From contig NZ_JBBOBR010000003.1 of NCBI RefSeq assembly GCF_038002165.1, positions 62,001 to 126,000 on the forward strand: 64,000 nt of DNA, written 5' to 3'. Shown here piece after piece: positions 16,288 to 24,228 of the stretch. The notes beneath the pieces are model-generated. The model did no database searches. It saw only the letters and a program-made list of their open reading frames with translations, and was not told the origin of the DNA. A program made the position numbers and the translations under genes. Numbering within the stretch: the stretch's first letter is position 1; each line of letters starts with the position of its first letter. Source of the stretch: Cytobacillus sp. FSL H8-0458 (GTDB taxonomy: Bacteria; Bacillota; Bacilli; Bacillales; Cytobacillaceae).

Positions 16288-17268
16288 GTGCGTTCTAAAG
16301 AGCTGACGGTCTCTGAAGTCTCGAATATCTGGTCTTCTTATTTAAAAAACAGCATGGAGCTGCAGTTTTTTACTTATTTTTTTCAAACAGCACAGGATCG
16401 CAAAGTCAGAAAGATTGTTGGAAGGCTGCTGCATCAGTCCGCGAAAAACCTAAAGCAGCTTCAGGATTTTTTTCATAAAGAGAGCATGTCCGTGCCCATC
16501 GGTTTCAAGGATGAGGATATAAATATAAAGGCCGGAAAAGTATTCTCCGATCATTTCATTTTACTTATATGCCACGATATTACCCAGCTGTCATTGAGTA
16601 CATATCCAAGCGCCCTGTGTGAAAGCACCCGTAAAGATATCCGGGATTATTTTGAGATCACACTTAAGTTCACGTTAAAGATCCAAAATGAAATTGTTGA
16701 TTTGATGTTATCCAAGGGCATTTACCCAAAGCTGCCCAAAATCAAGCTTGATGACCGGATTGATTTTGCCTGGAGCATTAAATATCTCAATGGGTTTAAG
16801 GGCGGATCACGTGCGCTTAATGCTCCTGAAATTGCGAATCTATCCAGATTGGTTCATAGGGCACAATTCTCGAGAAAGGTCTTTGCGGCCTTCAGCCAAA
16901 TTTCTCAAAGAAAGGAAATGAAGGATCATTTCAGCAAAGGAAGGGCTTTGATGGAGGACGTGCTGCGATCCCTTCAGGAAGTAATGGACAAGGAATATAT
17001 TCCGGTTTCCTCTGCCAGGGAGCTTACCCGCTTTGACGTGGACCTTCCTCCTTTTTCAGAGAAAATGATGCTGTTCTTTGTGAACACCTGTATCGGCATC
17101 TTCTGCTTCACCATGATCAGCCAGGCCATGACCTCCAGCCTAAGATCCGATATAATCATAAAACTGCTTGGCATCAGCAAAAATATGTCCCTTTATTATG
17201 GAAAAGGCCTCCTCATCGCTATAAAGGAAAAGTGGCTTGAACAGCCGCCGCAGGCTGCGGGGAGATAG
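16288..17268 (+). CDS. DUF3231 family protein (two tandem domains)
   Basis: A 326-residue, mainly helical protein with two copies of the DUF3231 domain. The first runs from SEVSNIWSSYLKNSMELQF to about residue 155, with VPIGFKDEDINIKAGKVFSDHF. The second runs from about residue 160 (DDRIDFAWSIKYLNG) to the end. The family is common in Bacillus, and its helical pattern resembles ferritin-like bundles. Its function is not established. GTG 16288 is chosen because it lies eight bases after AAAGGAG, while ATG 16282 is too near that site. It probably shares a transcript with the DUF421 gene. Other Bacillus genomes carry several copies, some expressed in spores. Confidence 0.82.
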   Translation: MRSKELTVSEVSNIWSSYLKNSMELQFFTYFFQTAQDRKVRKIVGRLLHQSAKNLKQLQDFFHKESMSVPIGFKDEDINIKAGKVFSDHFILLICHDITQLSLSTYPSALCESTRKDIRDYFEITLKFTLKIQNEIVDLMLSKGIYPKLPKIKLDDRIDFAWSIKYLNGFKGGSRALNAPEIANLSRLVHRAQFSRKVFAAFSQISQRKEMKDHFSKGRALMEDVLRSLQEVMDKEYIPVSSARELTRFDVDLPPFSEKMMLFFVNTCIGIFCFTMISQAMTSSLRSDIIIKLLGISKNMSLYYGKGLLIAIKEKWLEQPPQAAGR

Positions 17269-17301
17269 ATTTTCACATTTCTGTCACAGCTCTCTCAAAA
17301 C

Positions 17302-17347
17302 CACCCTGTCCTTCTGACCCCTTCATCCATACATAGAAGGTGAAAGG
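17302..17347 (+). promoter_or_regulatory. Promoter-like element A of the sigma-factor cluster
   Basis: CACCCTGTCCTT (17302-17313) and AAGGTGAAAGG (17337-17347) are separated by 23 nt. Both blocks and the spacing recur exactly at 18845-18890 before the DUF1659 gene. A -10-like ATACAT sits at 17329-17334, at the same offset as GTATAT in the other copy. The second block probably includes the ribosome site. A shared promoter read by the nearby sigma factor is inferred. Confidence 0.55.
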
Positions 17348-17360
17348 GTGGTGCAGTTTT

Positions 17361-18167
17361 ATGAATTTGAAATCAGGCAGAGTCGAGCAGTTTGAACAGT
17401 TTTCTCAGTTTAAAGATCTTCAGGAGTTTAATGCCCATTTGGAAATGTGGCTTGCGGTGCATAAATACAAGTTTTCCAAGGGTGAGCTGGCTGGCTTAAA
17501 GAGGCTGGTTCGTTTTGCTGCGAAAATCCCGGGGGTATCTAATGCCAAGATTGGCACTGTTTTAAAAGCGATTCACGAAGAATATAACGGCAATGGCATT
17601 TCCCGCTCCACTTTTAAAAGAATGATTGCCAAGGCTGCAAACCTTGGTATTTTTACCGTGCATGAAACAGAGAGAAAAAACGGTTCCCAGTCCAGCAACT
17701 TGTATGTTTTTAATCGTTTTCCCAAGAGTGAACCACCTAAGCAGGAAATAATGCACCCCCTAAATAAAACTATCAATCTTTCTAAAACTAATAAAAATCA
17801 AAAGATAACTAAACGTAACGAAACCGTCCTCGATCACACTTTTACTAGTGACCGTGTACCACAATCATTTAGCAGCATAGTAAAATACTTTTTTCCGGAA
17901 GCCAAGCAGATTGAGGAGTTTTGGAAAATGACAGCCATTGCAGCCTATAGAAATAATTGTGAGTTGAACACGATTTCAGAAATAGCCATCCATTCCTTTA
18001 AACAGCTGATTCGAAACATGAAAACCAGCGCCATTGCTAAGCCCGCTGCTTATTTCTACGGAATCCTTAATAAGAAATTTGAAGAACAATACTTTGAAGA
18101 ACTGCATGAAATGGGGTTTCCGGCTGAGGACAATGCCTTTTCACTAGATTTTTTTTACAAAAAGTAG
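17361..18167 (+). CDS. Winged-helix/HTH protein, possible accessory of the sigma cluster
   Basis: A 268-residue protein. Residues about 45-125 look like a winged helix of the phage-replication-initiator type (SKGELAGLKRLVRFAAKIPG, then NGNGISRSTFKRMIAKAANLGIF with a wing ending in SNLYVFNRF). A Lys/Asn-rich linker (about 135-160) leads to an all-helical C-terminal domain ending in AKPAAYFYGILNKKFEEQYF, a segment also seen in DnaD/plasmid-initiator-like proteins. Its exact role is unknown. Its upstream region matches that of the DUF1659 gene, so it is probably in the regulon of the sigma factor 18352-18840. ATG 17361 is the first Met that follows the shared GGTGAAAGG block. Confidence 0.65.
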   Translation: MNLKSGRVEQFEQFSQFKDLQEFNAHLEMWLAVHKYKFSKGELAGLKRLVRFAAKIPGVSNAKIGTVLKAIHEEYNGNGISRSTFKRMIAKAANLGIFTVHETERKNGSQSSNLYVFNRFPKSEPPKQEIMHPLNKTINLSKTNKNQKITKRNETVLDHTFTSDRVPQSFSSIVKYFFPEAKQIEEFWKMTAIAAYRNNCELNTISEIAIHSFKQLIRNMKTSAIAKPAAYFYGILNKKFEEQYFEELHEMGFPAEDNAFSLDFFYKK

Positions 18168-18351
18168 CTAACTGCCCCTTTGCTGGGAGTTAGACTCCCT
18201 AACTTCAGACTTAGAACCCTTAACTCCGGACTCAGGGGGCTTAAATGGCCGATTTACGACTTTTACTGGATTCGTAAAAAATGGGCTGTCAGGCTATGTT
18301 TGAGCTACCCGGGAATACACAGAGAGCGCGCTTTCCTTGAAGGGACATTTC

Positions 18352-18840
18352 ATGGAGAGTTTTGAACAGCTGGCAGCACAATATGAACCTATGATTCATG
18401 ACATTATGCATAGATTGAGCATCTATAAGAACACTGAGGAATTCCACCAGCTGGGTTTAATCACACTTTGGCAGGCATGGAAAAATCATGATGATGCAAA
18501 AGGGACTTTCCTTTCCTACGCTTACAGTATGGTAAAAGGAAAAATGATGACGGAATTAACCAGGCAAACAAACCAGATCGACCGATATATCTATCCGGAA
18601 GCTGACTTCTGGGAATTCATCGAAGACACCTCACCAGCCCCCAGTCCAGAGCTCACACAAGAACTTTACAAAAAATGCGGACTGTTATCTGAAAATCAAA
18701 TGAAATGGCTCCAATATACTTTACATGATGGGCTATCAGTCAGGGAAATTGCTGAAAAGGAAGGAGTCTCCCTGTCTGCAGTCAAAAACTGGCGGCAAGG
18801 TGCACGTGAGAAGCTGAAGAAAATTTTGCAGATTAATTGA
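18352..18840 (+). CDS. Sigma-70 family RNA polymerase sigma factor
   Basis: A 162-residue, two-domain sigma factor. Region 2 (residues 1-75) includes YKNTEEFHQLGLITLWQAWK and TFLSYAYSMVKGKMMTELTRQ, where region 2.2 binds core polymerase and 2.4 reads the -10. Region 4 (about 113-160) ends with an HTH, LSVREIAEKEGVSLSAVKNWRQGAREKLKK. Region 3 and region 1 are absent, giving an ECF-like architecture. No anti-sigma factor or membrane sensor is visible next to it. It sits upstream of DUF1659, DUF2922 and YvrJ genes, a cluster recalling B. subtilis yvrI (sigO)-rsoA-yvrJ. ATG 18352 is preferred over the in-frame TTG at 18337 because AAGGG lies between them. Confidence 0.85.
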   Translation: MESFEQLAAQYEPMIHDIMHRLSIYKNTEEFHQLGLITLWQAWKNHDDAKGTFLSYAYSMVKGKMMTELTRQTNQIDRYIYPEADFWEFIEDTSPAPSPELTQELYKKCGLLSENQMKWLQYTLHDGLSVREIAEKEGVSLSAVKNWRQGAREKLKKILQIN

Positions 18841-18844
18841 AATT

Positions 18845-18890
18845 CACCCTGTCCTTTTCGCCCTCCAAAATGTATATAAAAGGTGAAAGG
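18845..18890 (+). promoter_or_regulatory. Promoter-like element B of the sigma-factor cluster
   Basis: CACCCTGTCCTT at 18845-18856 and AAGGTGAAAGG at 18880-18890 repeat element A (17302-17347) with the same 23-nt spacing. GTATAT occupies 18872-18877. It lies directly after the sigma-factor gene and drives the DUF1659/DUF2922 pair, fitting autoregulated output of that sigma factor (inferred). Confidence 0.6.
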
Positions 18891-18901
18891 AGGTGTTTTA
18901 A

Positions 18902-19120
18902 ATGGCACAAGCAATTATCACCGATTCCAAACTTCGCCTGGTATTTGAAACAGGCCTTAACGGGCAAGGCAAGCCGGTTTACAAATCAAAAACCTACAGC
19001 GGCGTAAAGCAATCTGCTACAGCAGACCAGCTTTTCACGGTTGGACAGGCAATCGCCGGCCTAAGCAGCTATCCTCTAGCTGAAATCAACAGAAATGACA
19101 GCTTTGATATCTTAGGCTAA
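18902..19120 (+). CDS. DUF1659 family protein
   Basis: This 72-residue protein matches DUF1659: ITDSKLRLVFETGLNGQGKPVYKSKTYSGVK, then ATADQLFTVGQAIAGL and a C-terminal INRNDSFDILG. The family occurs in spore formers nearly always next to a DUF2922 gene, and its function is unknown. An AAAGGAGGTG ribosome site precedes ATG 18902. The fold is probably a small beta-rich domain. It is the first gene after promoter-like element B and is expected to be transcribed with the DUF2922 gene 37 nt later. Confidence 0.88.
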   Translation: MAQAIITDSKLRLVFETGLNGQGKPVYKSKTYSGVKQSATADQLFTVGQAIAGLSSYPLAEINRNDSFDILG

Positions 19121-19157
19121 TGGCTGATGAAACTAAACAAAACAGGAGGTGAAGAAA

Positions 19158-19376
19158 ATGGCTAAATCACTTGAGATGACATTCGAAACAGAAATGGGCA
19201 AGGAAACCAAGCTATCGGTCGACAGCCCGAAGGAGCCGATTGATCCGGCAGCTGTGAAGGCAGTGATGGAACAAATCATTGCGGCCAACGCTTTTGACGG
19301 CAATGGCGGTAACCTTGTTGCTGCTAAAGGCGCCAGATTAGTAGAGCGTAATGTCACAGATTATGAATTAATGTAA
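19158..19376 (+). CDS. DUF2922 family protein
   Basis: A 72-residue protein. It has the DUF2922 pattern: KSLEMTFETEMGKETKLSVDSPKEPIDP, then AVKAVMEQIIAANAFDGNGG and a closing VERNVTDYELM. The partner DUF1659 gene is directly upstream, and both have similar length and beta-rich character. An in-frame GTG at 19149 overlaps the AGGAGGTG ribosome site, so ATG 19158 nine bases later is taken as the start. A terminator follows at once. The function of the pair is not known; the cluster suggests they are output genes of the adjacent sigma factor. Confidence 0.88.
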   Translation: MAKSLEMTFETEMGKETKLSVDSPKEPIDPAAVKAVMEQIIAANAFDGNGGNLVAAKGARLVERNVTDYELM

Positions 19377-19384
19377 GGATAAGA

Positions 19385-19416
19385 GGCCGGATTCTTTGGA
19401 ACCCGGCCTTTTTTAT
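19385..19416 (+). terminator. Terminator after the DUF2922 gene
   Basis: GGCCGG and CCGGCC pair around a 12-nt loop, followed by TTTTTT. It separates DUF2922 from yvrJ, so yvrJ may rely on read-through or its own promoter. Confidence 0.85.
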
Positions 19417-19441
19417 AGATGAATAGAAAGGAGCATGCACG

Positions 19442-19579
19442 ATGGAACAGATGGTCACCCTGATCAGCGAACTCGGCTTCCCGATTGTGGTCACACTTTT
19501 TCTGCTGAACCGAATCGAAGCCAAGCTGGATGTCGTTGTGTCCTCAATCCAGGGATTGCCGGATCGCCTGAGGGAATAA
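19442..19579 (+). CDS. yvrJ: YvrJ family small membrane protein
   Basis: A 45-residue protein, MEQMVTLISELGFPIVVTLF and onward. It has one hydrophobic helix (about residues 5-22), then RIEAKLDVVVSSIQGLPDRL, an amphipathic helix. This is the YvrJ family pattern; in B. subtilis yvrJ lies by the sigO-rsoA locus. A GAAAGGAG site precedes ATG 19442. It resembles phage holin-like and membrane-anchor micropeptides (a single helix followed by an amphipathic tail), but no function is proven. It completes the sigma-factor cluster and is too short for standard gene-size cut-offs. Confidence 0.82.
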   Translation: MEQMVTLISELGFPIVVTLFLLNRIEAKLDVVVSSIQGLPDRLRE

Positions 19580-19584
19580 TAGTC

Positions 19585-19622
19585 GGGACTCCACTAGCTA
19601 AGGCTTAGGAGTCCTATTTTTT
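19585..19622. terminator. Terminator between yvrJ and the AraC gene
   Basis: GGACTCC and GGAGTCC pair around a 15-nt loop and are followed on the plus strand by TATTTTTTT. It lies between convergent genes. Confidence 0.65.
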
Positions 19623-20486
19623 TGCAACTGGAATCCAGATTTCACTTCGGAATGCCGGTGAAGCCGTATCTTTGCTTTCATTCCAGAGAATTTCCGGCCC
19701 TTCTATTTGCTGATAGGAAGAGGATGGGAACCATTCTGAGTAAATCCGTCCCCATACGCTCTGAAGCGTCTCCGGAAACGGCCCAATTGCTTCAAATACT
19801 GCCCATGATGTGGCCGGAATTTCAAGTGATGCCATCCCAGCAGGGCATTCCTTTGTAGTGGCAGCCCCGATATAATGGTCAAGCTCACCCTTTTCTTCCA
19901 TTCTTCCTTCAGAAAAATTGGCTGATGCACTGATTAGGCCGAATGGCTTTGTATCAGATAAACTCTTGAGCTTCCTAATCTTTTCTTCATTCAGGCTCTT
20001 CCACATGGCGGCAATCTCCGGATTCACTCCGTTAAAAATAATCGGCACCCGCTTCTTTAAGCCCACAATTCGAAACGCCTCTTTTTCTTCAATGCGATAG
20101 TTCATTTCAGTTCCTCCCTTAATAGATAGATGGAAGGTCATCGGCAGATAAGCCTTAAGGGCGTGGCCATTGCTTCTTGCTTCTGATGGAGTGATGCCAT
20201 GGAGCTGCTGGAACGCCCTGGTAAACGAATCAGGCGAGCTGTACCCATATTTCATGGCTACCTCAATGACCTTAGCCTTCTGGTCCTTCAGGTCAAAGGC
20301 GGCCAATGTCAGCCGTCTTCTGCGAATATACTCGGAAAGCGATACTCCGGCCAGAAAGGAAAACATTCGTTTGAAATGGTACTCCGAGCAATAAGAAAGT
20401 TTCGCGGCTTCTTTGAAATCAACCTCTTCCGCTAAATGTTCTTCAATATATTTCATCGCCCGGTTCATATTTTGCAGCAAATCCAT
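19614..20486 (-). CDS. AraC-family regulator with GyrI-like effector domain
   Basis: A 290-residue regulator. The two HTH motifs of the AraC domain occupy residues about 10-105 ([23 protein letters not shown] and [22 protein letters not shown]). The C-terminal GyrI-like/effector-binding domain begins near [21 protein letters not shown] (about 130) and ends with a long WIPVAKK strand. N-terminal HTH plus C-terminal GyrI-like domain is the Rob/YdeE type. Such proteins respond to hydrophobic small molecules. ATG 20486 has AGAGGAGG ahead. A stand-alone GyrI-like protein with a similar end (WIPVVKK) is encoded at 55547-56026. Confidence 0.88.
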   Translation of the reverse strand: MDLLQNMNRAMKYIEEHLAEEVDFKEAAKLSYCSEYHFKRMFSFLAGVSLSEYIRRRRLTLAAFDLKDQKAKVIEVAMKYGYSSPDSFTRAFQQLHGITPSEARSNGHALKAYLPMTFHLSIKGGTEMNYRIEEKEAFRIVGLKKRVPIIFNGVNPEIAAMWKSLNEEKIRKLKSLSDTKPFGLISASANFSEGRMEEKGELDHYIGAATTKECPAGMASLEIPATSWAVFEAIGPFPETLQSVWGRIYSEWFPSSSYQQIEGPEILWNESKDTASPAFRSEIWIPVAKK

Positions 20487-20568
20487 TTGGATGACCTCCT
20501 CTTATCTACAGAATAGCAGGAGCTGCAGGATGCGGCCCGACAATCCATGCACAAGAATGCAGGGTTCG

Positions 20569-21018
20569 TTACTCACTTTTATATTTCTTTTTTAATGTGT
20601 CAGAGAAAATTGCACCGCCCAGCATTAAGAATAAAGGACCGAAATTCCAGAAAAACGATCCACGAAAAGGGACCTCTAGTTCAGTAAAATGATTAAGCCC
20701 TAAAATGCTTAGTTTAATGATTAGCATAGCGGATCCTATCAGAAATAAACAATCAAAAAATACTTTCAATCTTGGATAAGCTAATTGTCTGCTGTCCTTA
20801 ATCACTTTCTCCGTCAATTCCTCATCACTCCTTAATAATTCATCAATCGTAACCCCAAACAGATCACTTAGTTTAATAATAATTTCAATACTGGGATAGT
20901 TCTGTCCATTTTCCCATTTGGAAACAGACTGGCGGCTCACAAACAGCTTTTCAGCCAGTTCCACCTGTGACCATCCTTTCTCTTTCCTCTCCTTTTTAAG
21001 CTTTTCGGCAAAAATCAT
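20569..21018 (-). CDS. XRE-family regulator with membrane anchor
   Basis: A 149-residue protein. An HTH_3 domain lies at residues about 6-62 (LKKERKEKGWSQVELAEKLFVSRQSVSKWENG). A short linker leads to two predicted transmembrane helices (about 88-107 and 122-140) and a basic tail. Bacillus has several such membrane-tethered XRE regulators, and they usually control neighbouring stress or envelope genes. ATG 21018 is chosen because AAAGGTG lies nine bases upstream; the longer frame to 21075 has no ribosome site. It follows the AraC gene on the same strand in a divergent-free arrangement. Its target is not evident here. Confidence 0.85.
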   Translation of the reverse strand: MIFAEKLKKERKEKGWSQVELAEKLFVSRQSVSKWENGQNYPSIEIIIKLSDLFGVTIDELLRSDEELTEKVIKDSRQLAYPRLKVFFDCLFLIGSAMLIIKLSILGLNHFTELEVPFRGSFFWNFGPLFLMLGGAIFSDTLKKKYKSE

Positions 21019-21144
21019 ATTCACAATCACCTTTCTGCAAATCGATACTCCCATTATGGTGAATTTTTTGGCCAAAAGTAAAGATAGGATTGGTTGCAGG
21101 GGGCCGCACGCATAGGTTGCAGGGGGTTAACACCTCCTTTTACA

Positions 21145-21174
21145 GCAAAAAACCCCAACATCAAGGTTAGGGTT
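21145..21174 (-). terminator. Terminator of the efe operon
   Basis: On the minus strand AACCCTAAC and GTTGGGGTT pair around a short loop, followed by TTTTTTG. It lies 17 bases after the efeU stop. Confidence 0.8.
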
Positions 21175-21190
21175 AAAGGAAGACCGAATG

Positions 21191-22939
21191 TTAAGCTTTT
21201 GAAAGGCTGCCTCTCATATCAGGCTTATTGCTCTGCTTTTTAAGAATGACACTCGTAATGACAAAGATAAGAATCAGCATAAGCTGCGGTATGAGAGATT
21301 CCCAGGTCGGATAAAAGCCCATCCAGTTGATGATCGGCAGGCTGCTGATCTGGGTGGTTTCCAGCTTATCGGTGATCTGCAGGGCATGTATGCTTACCCC
21401 CAGGATTTTAAAGGCCAGGAAGTAAATCAGAGCCGTTGCTATCTTAAAATAAATGCCAAACGCGATTCTTTTGCTGTAACGGATAAATAAGAAGGCAAAT
21501 AAGCTCAAAATCACAACGGCAGCGCCAATCCCTGCCAGCAGGTTTCCAGTGCTGATCGAAGGGGCCATTCCGGCATAAAAGATGATGGTCTCTGCTCCTT
21601 CTCTAAAAATGGACAGGAAGCTGACGAGAGACATGGAAATAATGCTTCCCTTTGATAGAGCAGACCCAAGCTGCTTTTCGATGTATTGGTTCCATGCTTT
21701 CATATTTGATTTCTGGTGAAGCCAGATGCCTACACCAATCATCATAACTACTGCAATGATGCCTGTTACACCTTCAATTACTTCCCGGTTCGCTCCCGCT
21801 GTGGCAGAGGAAAATACCTGGCTGATGAAAACAGCAGCAGCGATGCTCATGATGATTCCGCCAACTGCACCAGCCCAGATCCATTTTTGCTGGTCACGGG
21901 CATTGGCTTTGTTTAAAAAGGCGATCAGTGCAGATACAATAAGCAATGCCTCCATACCTTCGCGGAGCATGATTAAAGCTGCATCCCAGAATGTATAAGT
22001 TTGTTTTTCCTGAAGCAGTTCGATTGACTGTTTATGCTCCAGGACCTTCTTTTGAATGGCATCCAAATCCGCCCCTGAGGAAGACAGCTTTCCGGCAAGA
22101 ACCGGAATTTCACTTTCCAATGTTGTATATAAGGATCCATTTCTTGTCCGAACATCGCCTTCAACAGAAGGCCAGACTGTCAGAAACTGCTCCAGGCCGG
22201 CAACAGCTTCGTCTGTTCGGCCGCTTTCAACTGCCTGTGAAACTTCCTCCAGGATACCTGCCAGCGTCTGGAGGGAATAATTATTTTTTTCTGCTTTGAT
22301 TTCTTTCCCAGATACAAACTCGCTGAAAGCAGCAGATAGGGAATCACTGATGCCCTTCATTTGGGCAAAATCCTTCTCTTCCTGTGTTAAAGCGATCCGC
22401 AAAAAGCCCATTTGTGTTTCGATTTTTCCGTAATGAGGAATGCTTTGGTCACGGACAATTTTTTCCTTGCGGTTCCACATCGCTAAAAGGTTCTTATATT
22501 GATTGCTGACTTCTTCTGCATTTTCTTCCGTTATGGCTGCGGATAAATTCTCGAGAATAGGGTTAAAGGCATTTTTCACTTCTTCCCGCTGCTTCTCTTT
22601 GTCTACAGGATTTTGTTTTTTTTCAAAATCAACCAGAGCGTGGGATACGTTTGACAGTGCCTGCAGCGTCTCCTCTTTCTGATACTCATCCAGAGGACCC
22701 GTTAACTCAGAAATCGTCCGGCCGACCTTTTTTGCTTCTTTGCTGTCCGTTTTCTCCACTTGCTGCCAGGACTGATCCAGCTCTGAAGCAAGCTTCTCTG
22801 CTGATTCCCAGTCATCAGCCTTCACTTTCATAATCGCATCTCCGACTAAAATAAACAGGTCGCTGTAATCCTCTTCGGCGTCGGCAAATGGCGGGAAAAA
22901 CATAAATAAGCATAATACCAGTAAAACCAGTTTCTTCAT
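21191..22939 (-). CDS. efeU: Iron permease EfeU (FTR1 family) with fused extracellular domain
   Basis: The 582-residue protein starts with a signal peptide (residues 1-22, ending FADAEED). A helical extracytoplasmic region to about 315 follows. The FTR1 permease domain has seven helices, with both iron-binding motifs intact: REGME (326-330) and REGAE (446-450). In the yeast and bacterial FTR1 family these Glu residues move iron after oxidation. It is the last gene of efeO-efeB-efeU, and its start ATG 22939 lies 12 nt after efeB. The Gram-positive form carries the long N-terminal domain, as here. Expected regulation is by Fur from the upstream box at 25133-25147. Confidence 0.93.
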   Translation of the reverse strand: MKKLVLLVLCLFMFFPPFADAEEDYSDLFILVGDAIMKVKADDWESAEKLASELDQSWQQVEKTDSKEAKKVGRTISELTGPLDEYQKEETLQALSNVSHALVDFEKKQNPVDKEKQREEVKNAFNPILENLSAAITEENAEEVSNQYKNLLAMWNRKEKIVRDQSIPHYGKIETQMGFLRIALTQEEKDFAQMKGISDSLSAAFSEFVSGKEIKAEKNNYSLQTLAGILEEVSQAVESGRTDEAVAGLEQFLTVWPSVEGDVRTRNGSLYTTLESEIPVLAGKLSSSGADLDAIQKKVLEHKQSIELLQEKQTYTFWDAALIMLREGMEALLIVSALIAFLNKANARDQQKWIWAGAVGGIIMSIAAAVFISQVFSSATAGANREVIEGVTGIIAVVMMIGVGIWLHQKSNMKAWNQYIEKQLGSALSKGSIISMSLVSFLSIFREGAETIIFYAGMAPSISTGNLLAGIGAAVVILSLFAFLFIRYSKRIAFGIYFKIATALIYFLAFKILGVSIHALQITDKLETTQISSLPIINWMGFYPTWESLIPQLMLILIFVITSVILKKQSNKPDMRGSLSKA

Positions 22940-22951
22940 TTCAGCATCTCC

Positions 22952-24223
22952 CTATTCAAACAGCCCGGCGCCAAGATAGCTTCCTTTTTTCACACCAGGA
23001 AAGCAAGCAAATAGTGCACTGCCGCGATGGGTTATATATTCATTTAACTTATCCATACGTCCGAAACTATTCTGAATGTTGATGAATTGCTGCGGGTTCT
23101 TCTGGAACGAGACAAACAGCAATCCGGCATCAAAAGAGCCAGTGGCAGAGTTAATTCCATCCGAGTAGGAAAAAGAACGCCTCAGCATACGGTCTTTCAC
23201 CTGTCTTGCCAAAAATACATGCGAATTTTCAGGAACGACTGACTTTCCATTTTCTTTCCGCTCGATTTCCATATCTGAAAACTCATCGCTCTTCCCAATA
23301 GGCGCCCCTGTGTCGCGATGACGGCCAAAGGTCGCTTCCTGTTCACGCAATGCGGTCCGATCCCAGGTTTCAAGGTGCATTTGAATGCGTCTGAAAGCCA
23401 AATAGGATCCTCCGGTCATCCAGCTCTTTGATTCACCAGGCTGTACCCATACGACATCATCCATTTCTTTCGAATCATCCACATTTGGGTTGCCTGTGCC
23501 GTCTTTAAAGGCAAACAGATTTCGGGGCGTCATTTTTTCTTTGTCTTTCATTCCATAAGAATTGAAGCCGGTCTGTGACCATCTCATCGTTACAAGTCCC
23601 CTCGCCGCACGGATTAAATTCCGCACCGCATGGAAAGCAACCTGCGGGTCGTCGGCACATGCCTGAATGCAGATATCTCCGCCGACATAACGCGGATCGA
23701 GCTGATCCTTTGGAAAATGAGGCAGATCCTTTAGTTCCTCCGGCTTCATATGTTCCAGTCCAAGCTCCTTTTTCTCAAACAAACTCGGACCAACGCCAAA
23801 GGTTAAGGTCAAGTGTGAGGCATCAAGCCCGACAGCCTCTCCTGTATCCGGAGCAGGAAGCAGCTTGTTCGCTGAATCGGGTTCAACCATTTGCCCATTC
23901 ATGAGCAGCACACTATAACGGGTCCAAAGCTGGAACATTTCTTTTAGTTCAGCTTTCGATTTGGCTGTACAATTCAGGGACACAAAGTAAGCATATTCAG
24001 GATTTTTCGTCAGGATGCCTGATTGATGCTTGCCGTAGAAATTCACTTTGTTCCTGGATTCCTGGTTATCATCCACAAATGGAGTTTCTCCAAAGGCGGT
24101 TAAGATTCCCGAGAATCCTGTAGCCCCCAGAATCATGCCCGCACTCCCGATCCCGGCTGTTTTTAGCATCTCACGGCGGGAAAACCCTTTTTCAAAAAAA
24201 GATTTTTCTTTTTTCGTACTCAT
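22952..24223 (-). CDS. efeB: Dyp-type heme peroxidase/deferrochelatase EfeB (Tat-exported)
   Basis: A 423-residue Dyp peroxidase. A twin-arginine signal sits at residues 14-20 (FSRREMLK), followed by a hydrophobic stretch to about 45. The GXXDG-type motif is FKDGTGNPN (239-247) with catalytic Asp241, and His335 (SHVFLAR) fits the proximal heme ligand position. The remainder has the usual ferredoxin-like double fold (RSFSYSDGI, GSFDAGLLFVSFQKNP). In the EfeUOB system the protein oxidises ferrous iron before uptake, and a heme-iron releasing role has been proposed. GTG 24232 overlaps its own ribosome site, so ATG 24223 is used, five bases after efeO stops. Confidence 0.93.
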   Translation of the reverse strand: MSTKKEKSFFEKGFSRREMLKTAGIGSAGMILGATGFSGILTAFGETPFVDDNQESRNKVNFYGKHQSGILTKNPEYAYFVSLNCTAKSKAELKEMFQLWTRYSVLLMNGQMVEPDSANKLLPAPDTGEAVGLDASHLTLTFGVGPSLFEKKELGLEHMKPEELKDLPHFPKDQLDPRYVGGDICIQACADDPQVAFHAVRNLIRAARGLVTMRWSQTGFNSYGMKDKEKMTPRNLFAFKDGTGNPNVDDSKEMDDVVWVQPGESKSWMTGGSYLAFRRIQMHLETWDRTALREQEATFGRHRDTGAPIGKSDEFSDMEIERKENGKSVVPENSHVFLARQVKDRMLRRSFSYSDGINSATGSFDAGLLFVSFQKNPQQFINIQNSFGRMDKLNEYITHRGSALFACFPGVKKGSYLGAGLFE

Positions 24224-24228
24224 ATTGA

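Noticed and set aside
18180-18245. Possible third copy of the 52-bp repeat (TTCAGACTTAGAACCC, CCGGACTC)
   Set aside because: Only scattered matches and no 52-bp period.
21092-21125. Direct repeat GGTTGCAGGGGG, two copies 22 bp apart
   Set aside because: Too short and isolated to support a functional site; no palindrome or neighbouring promoter.
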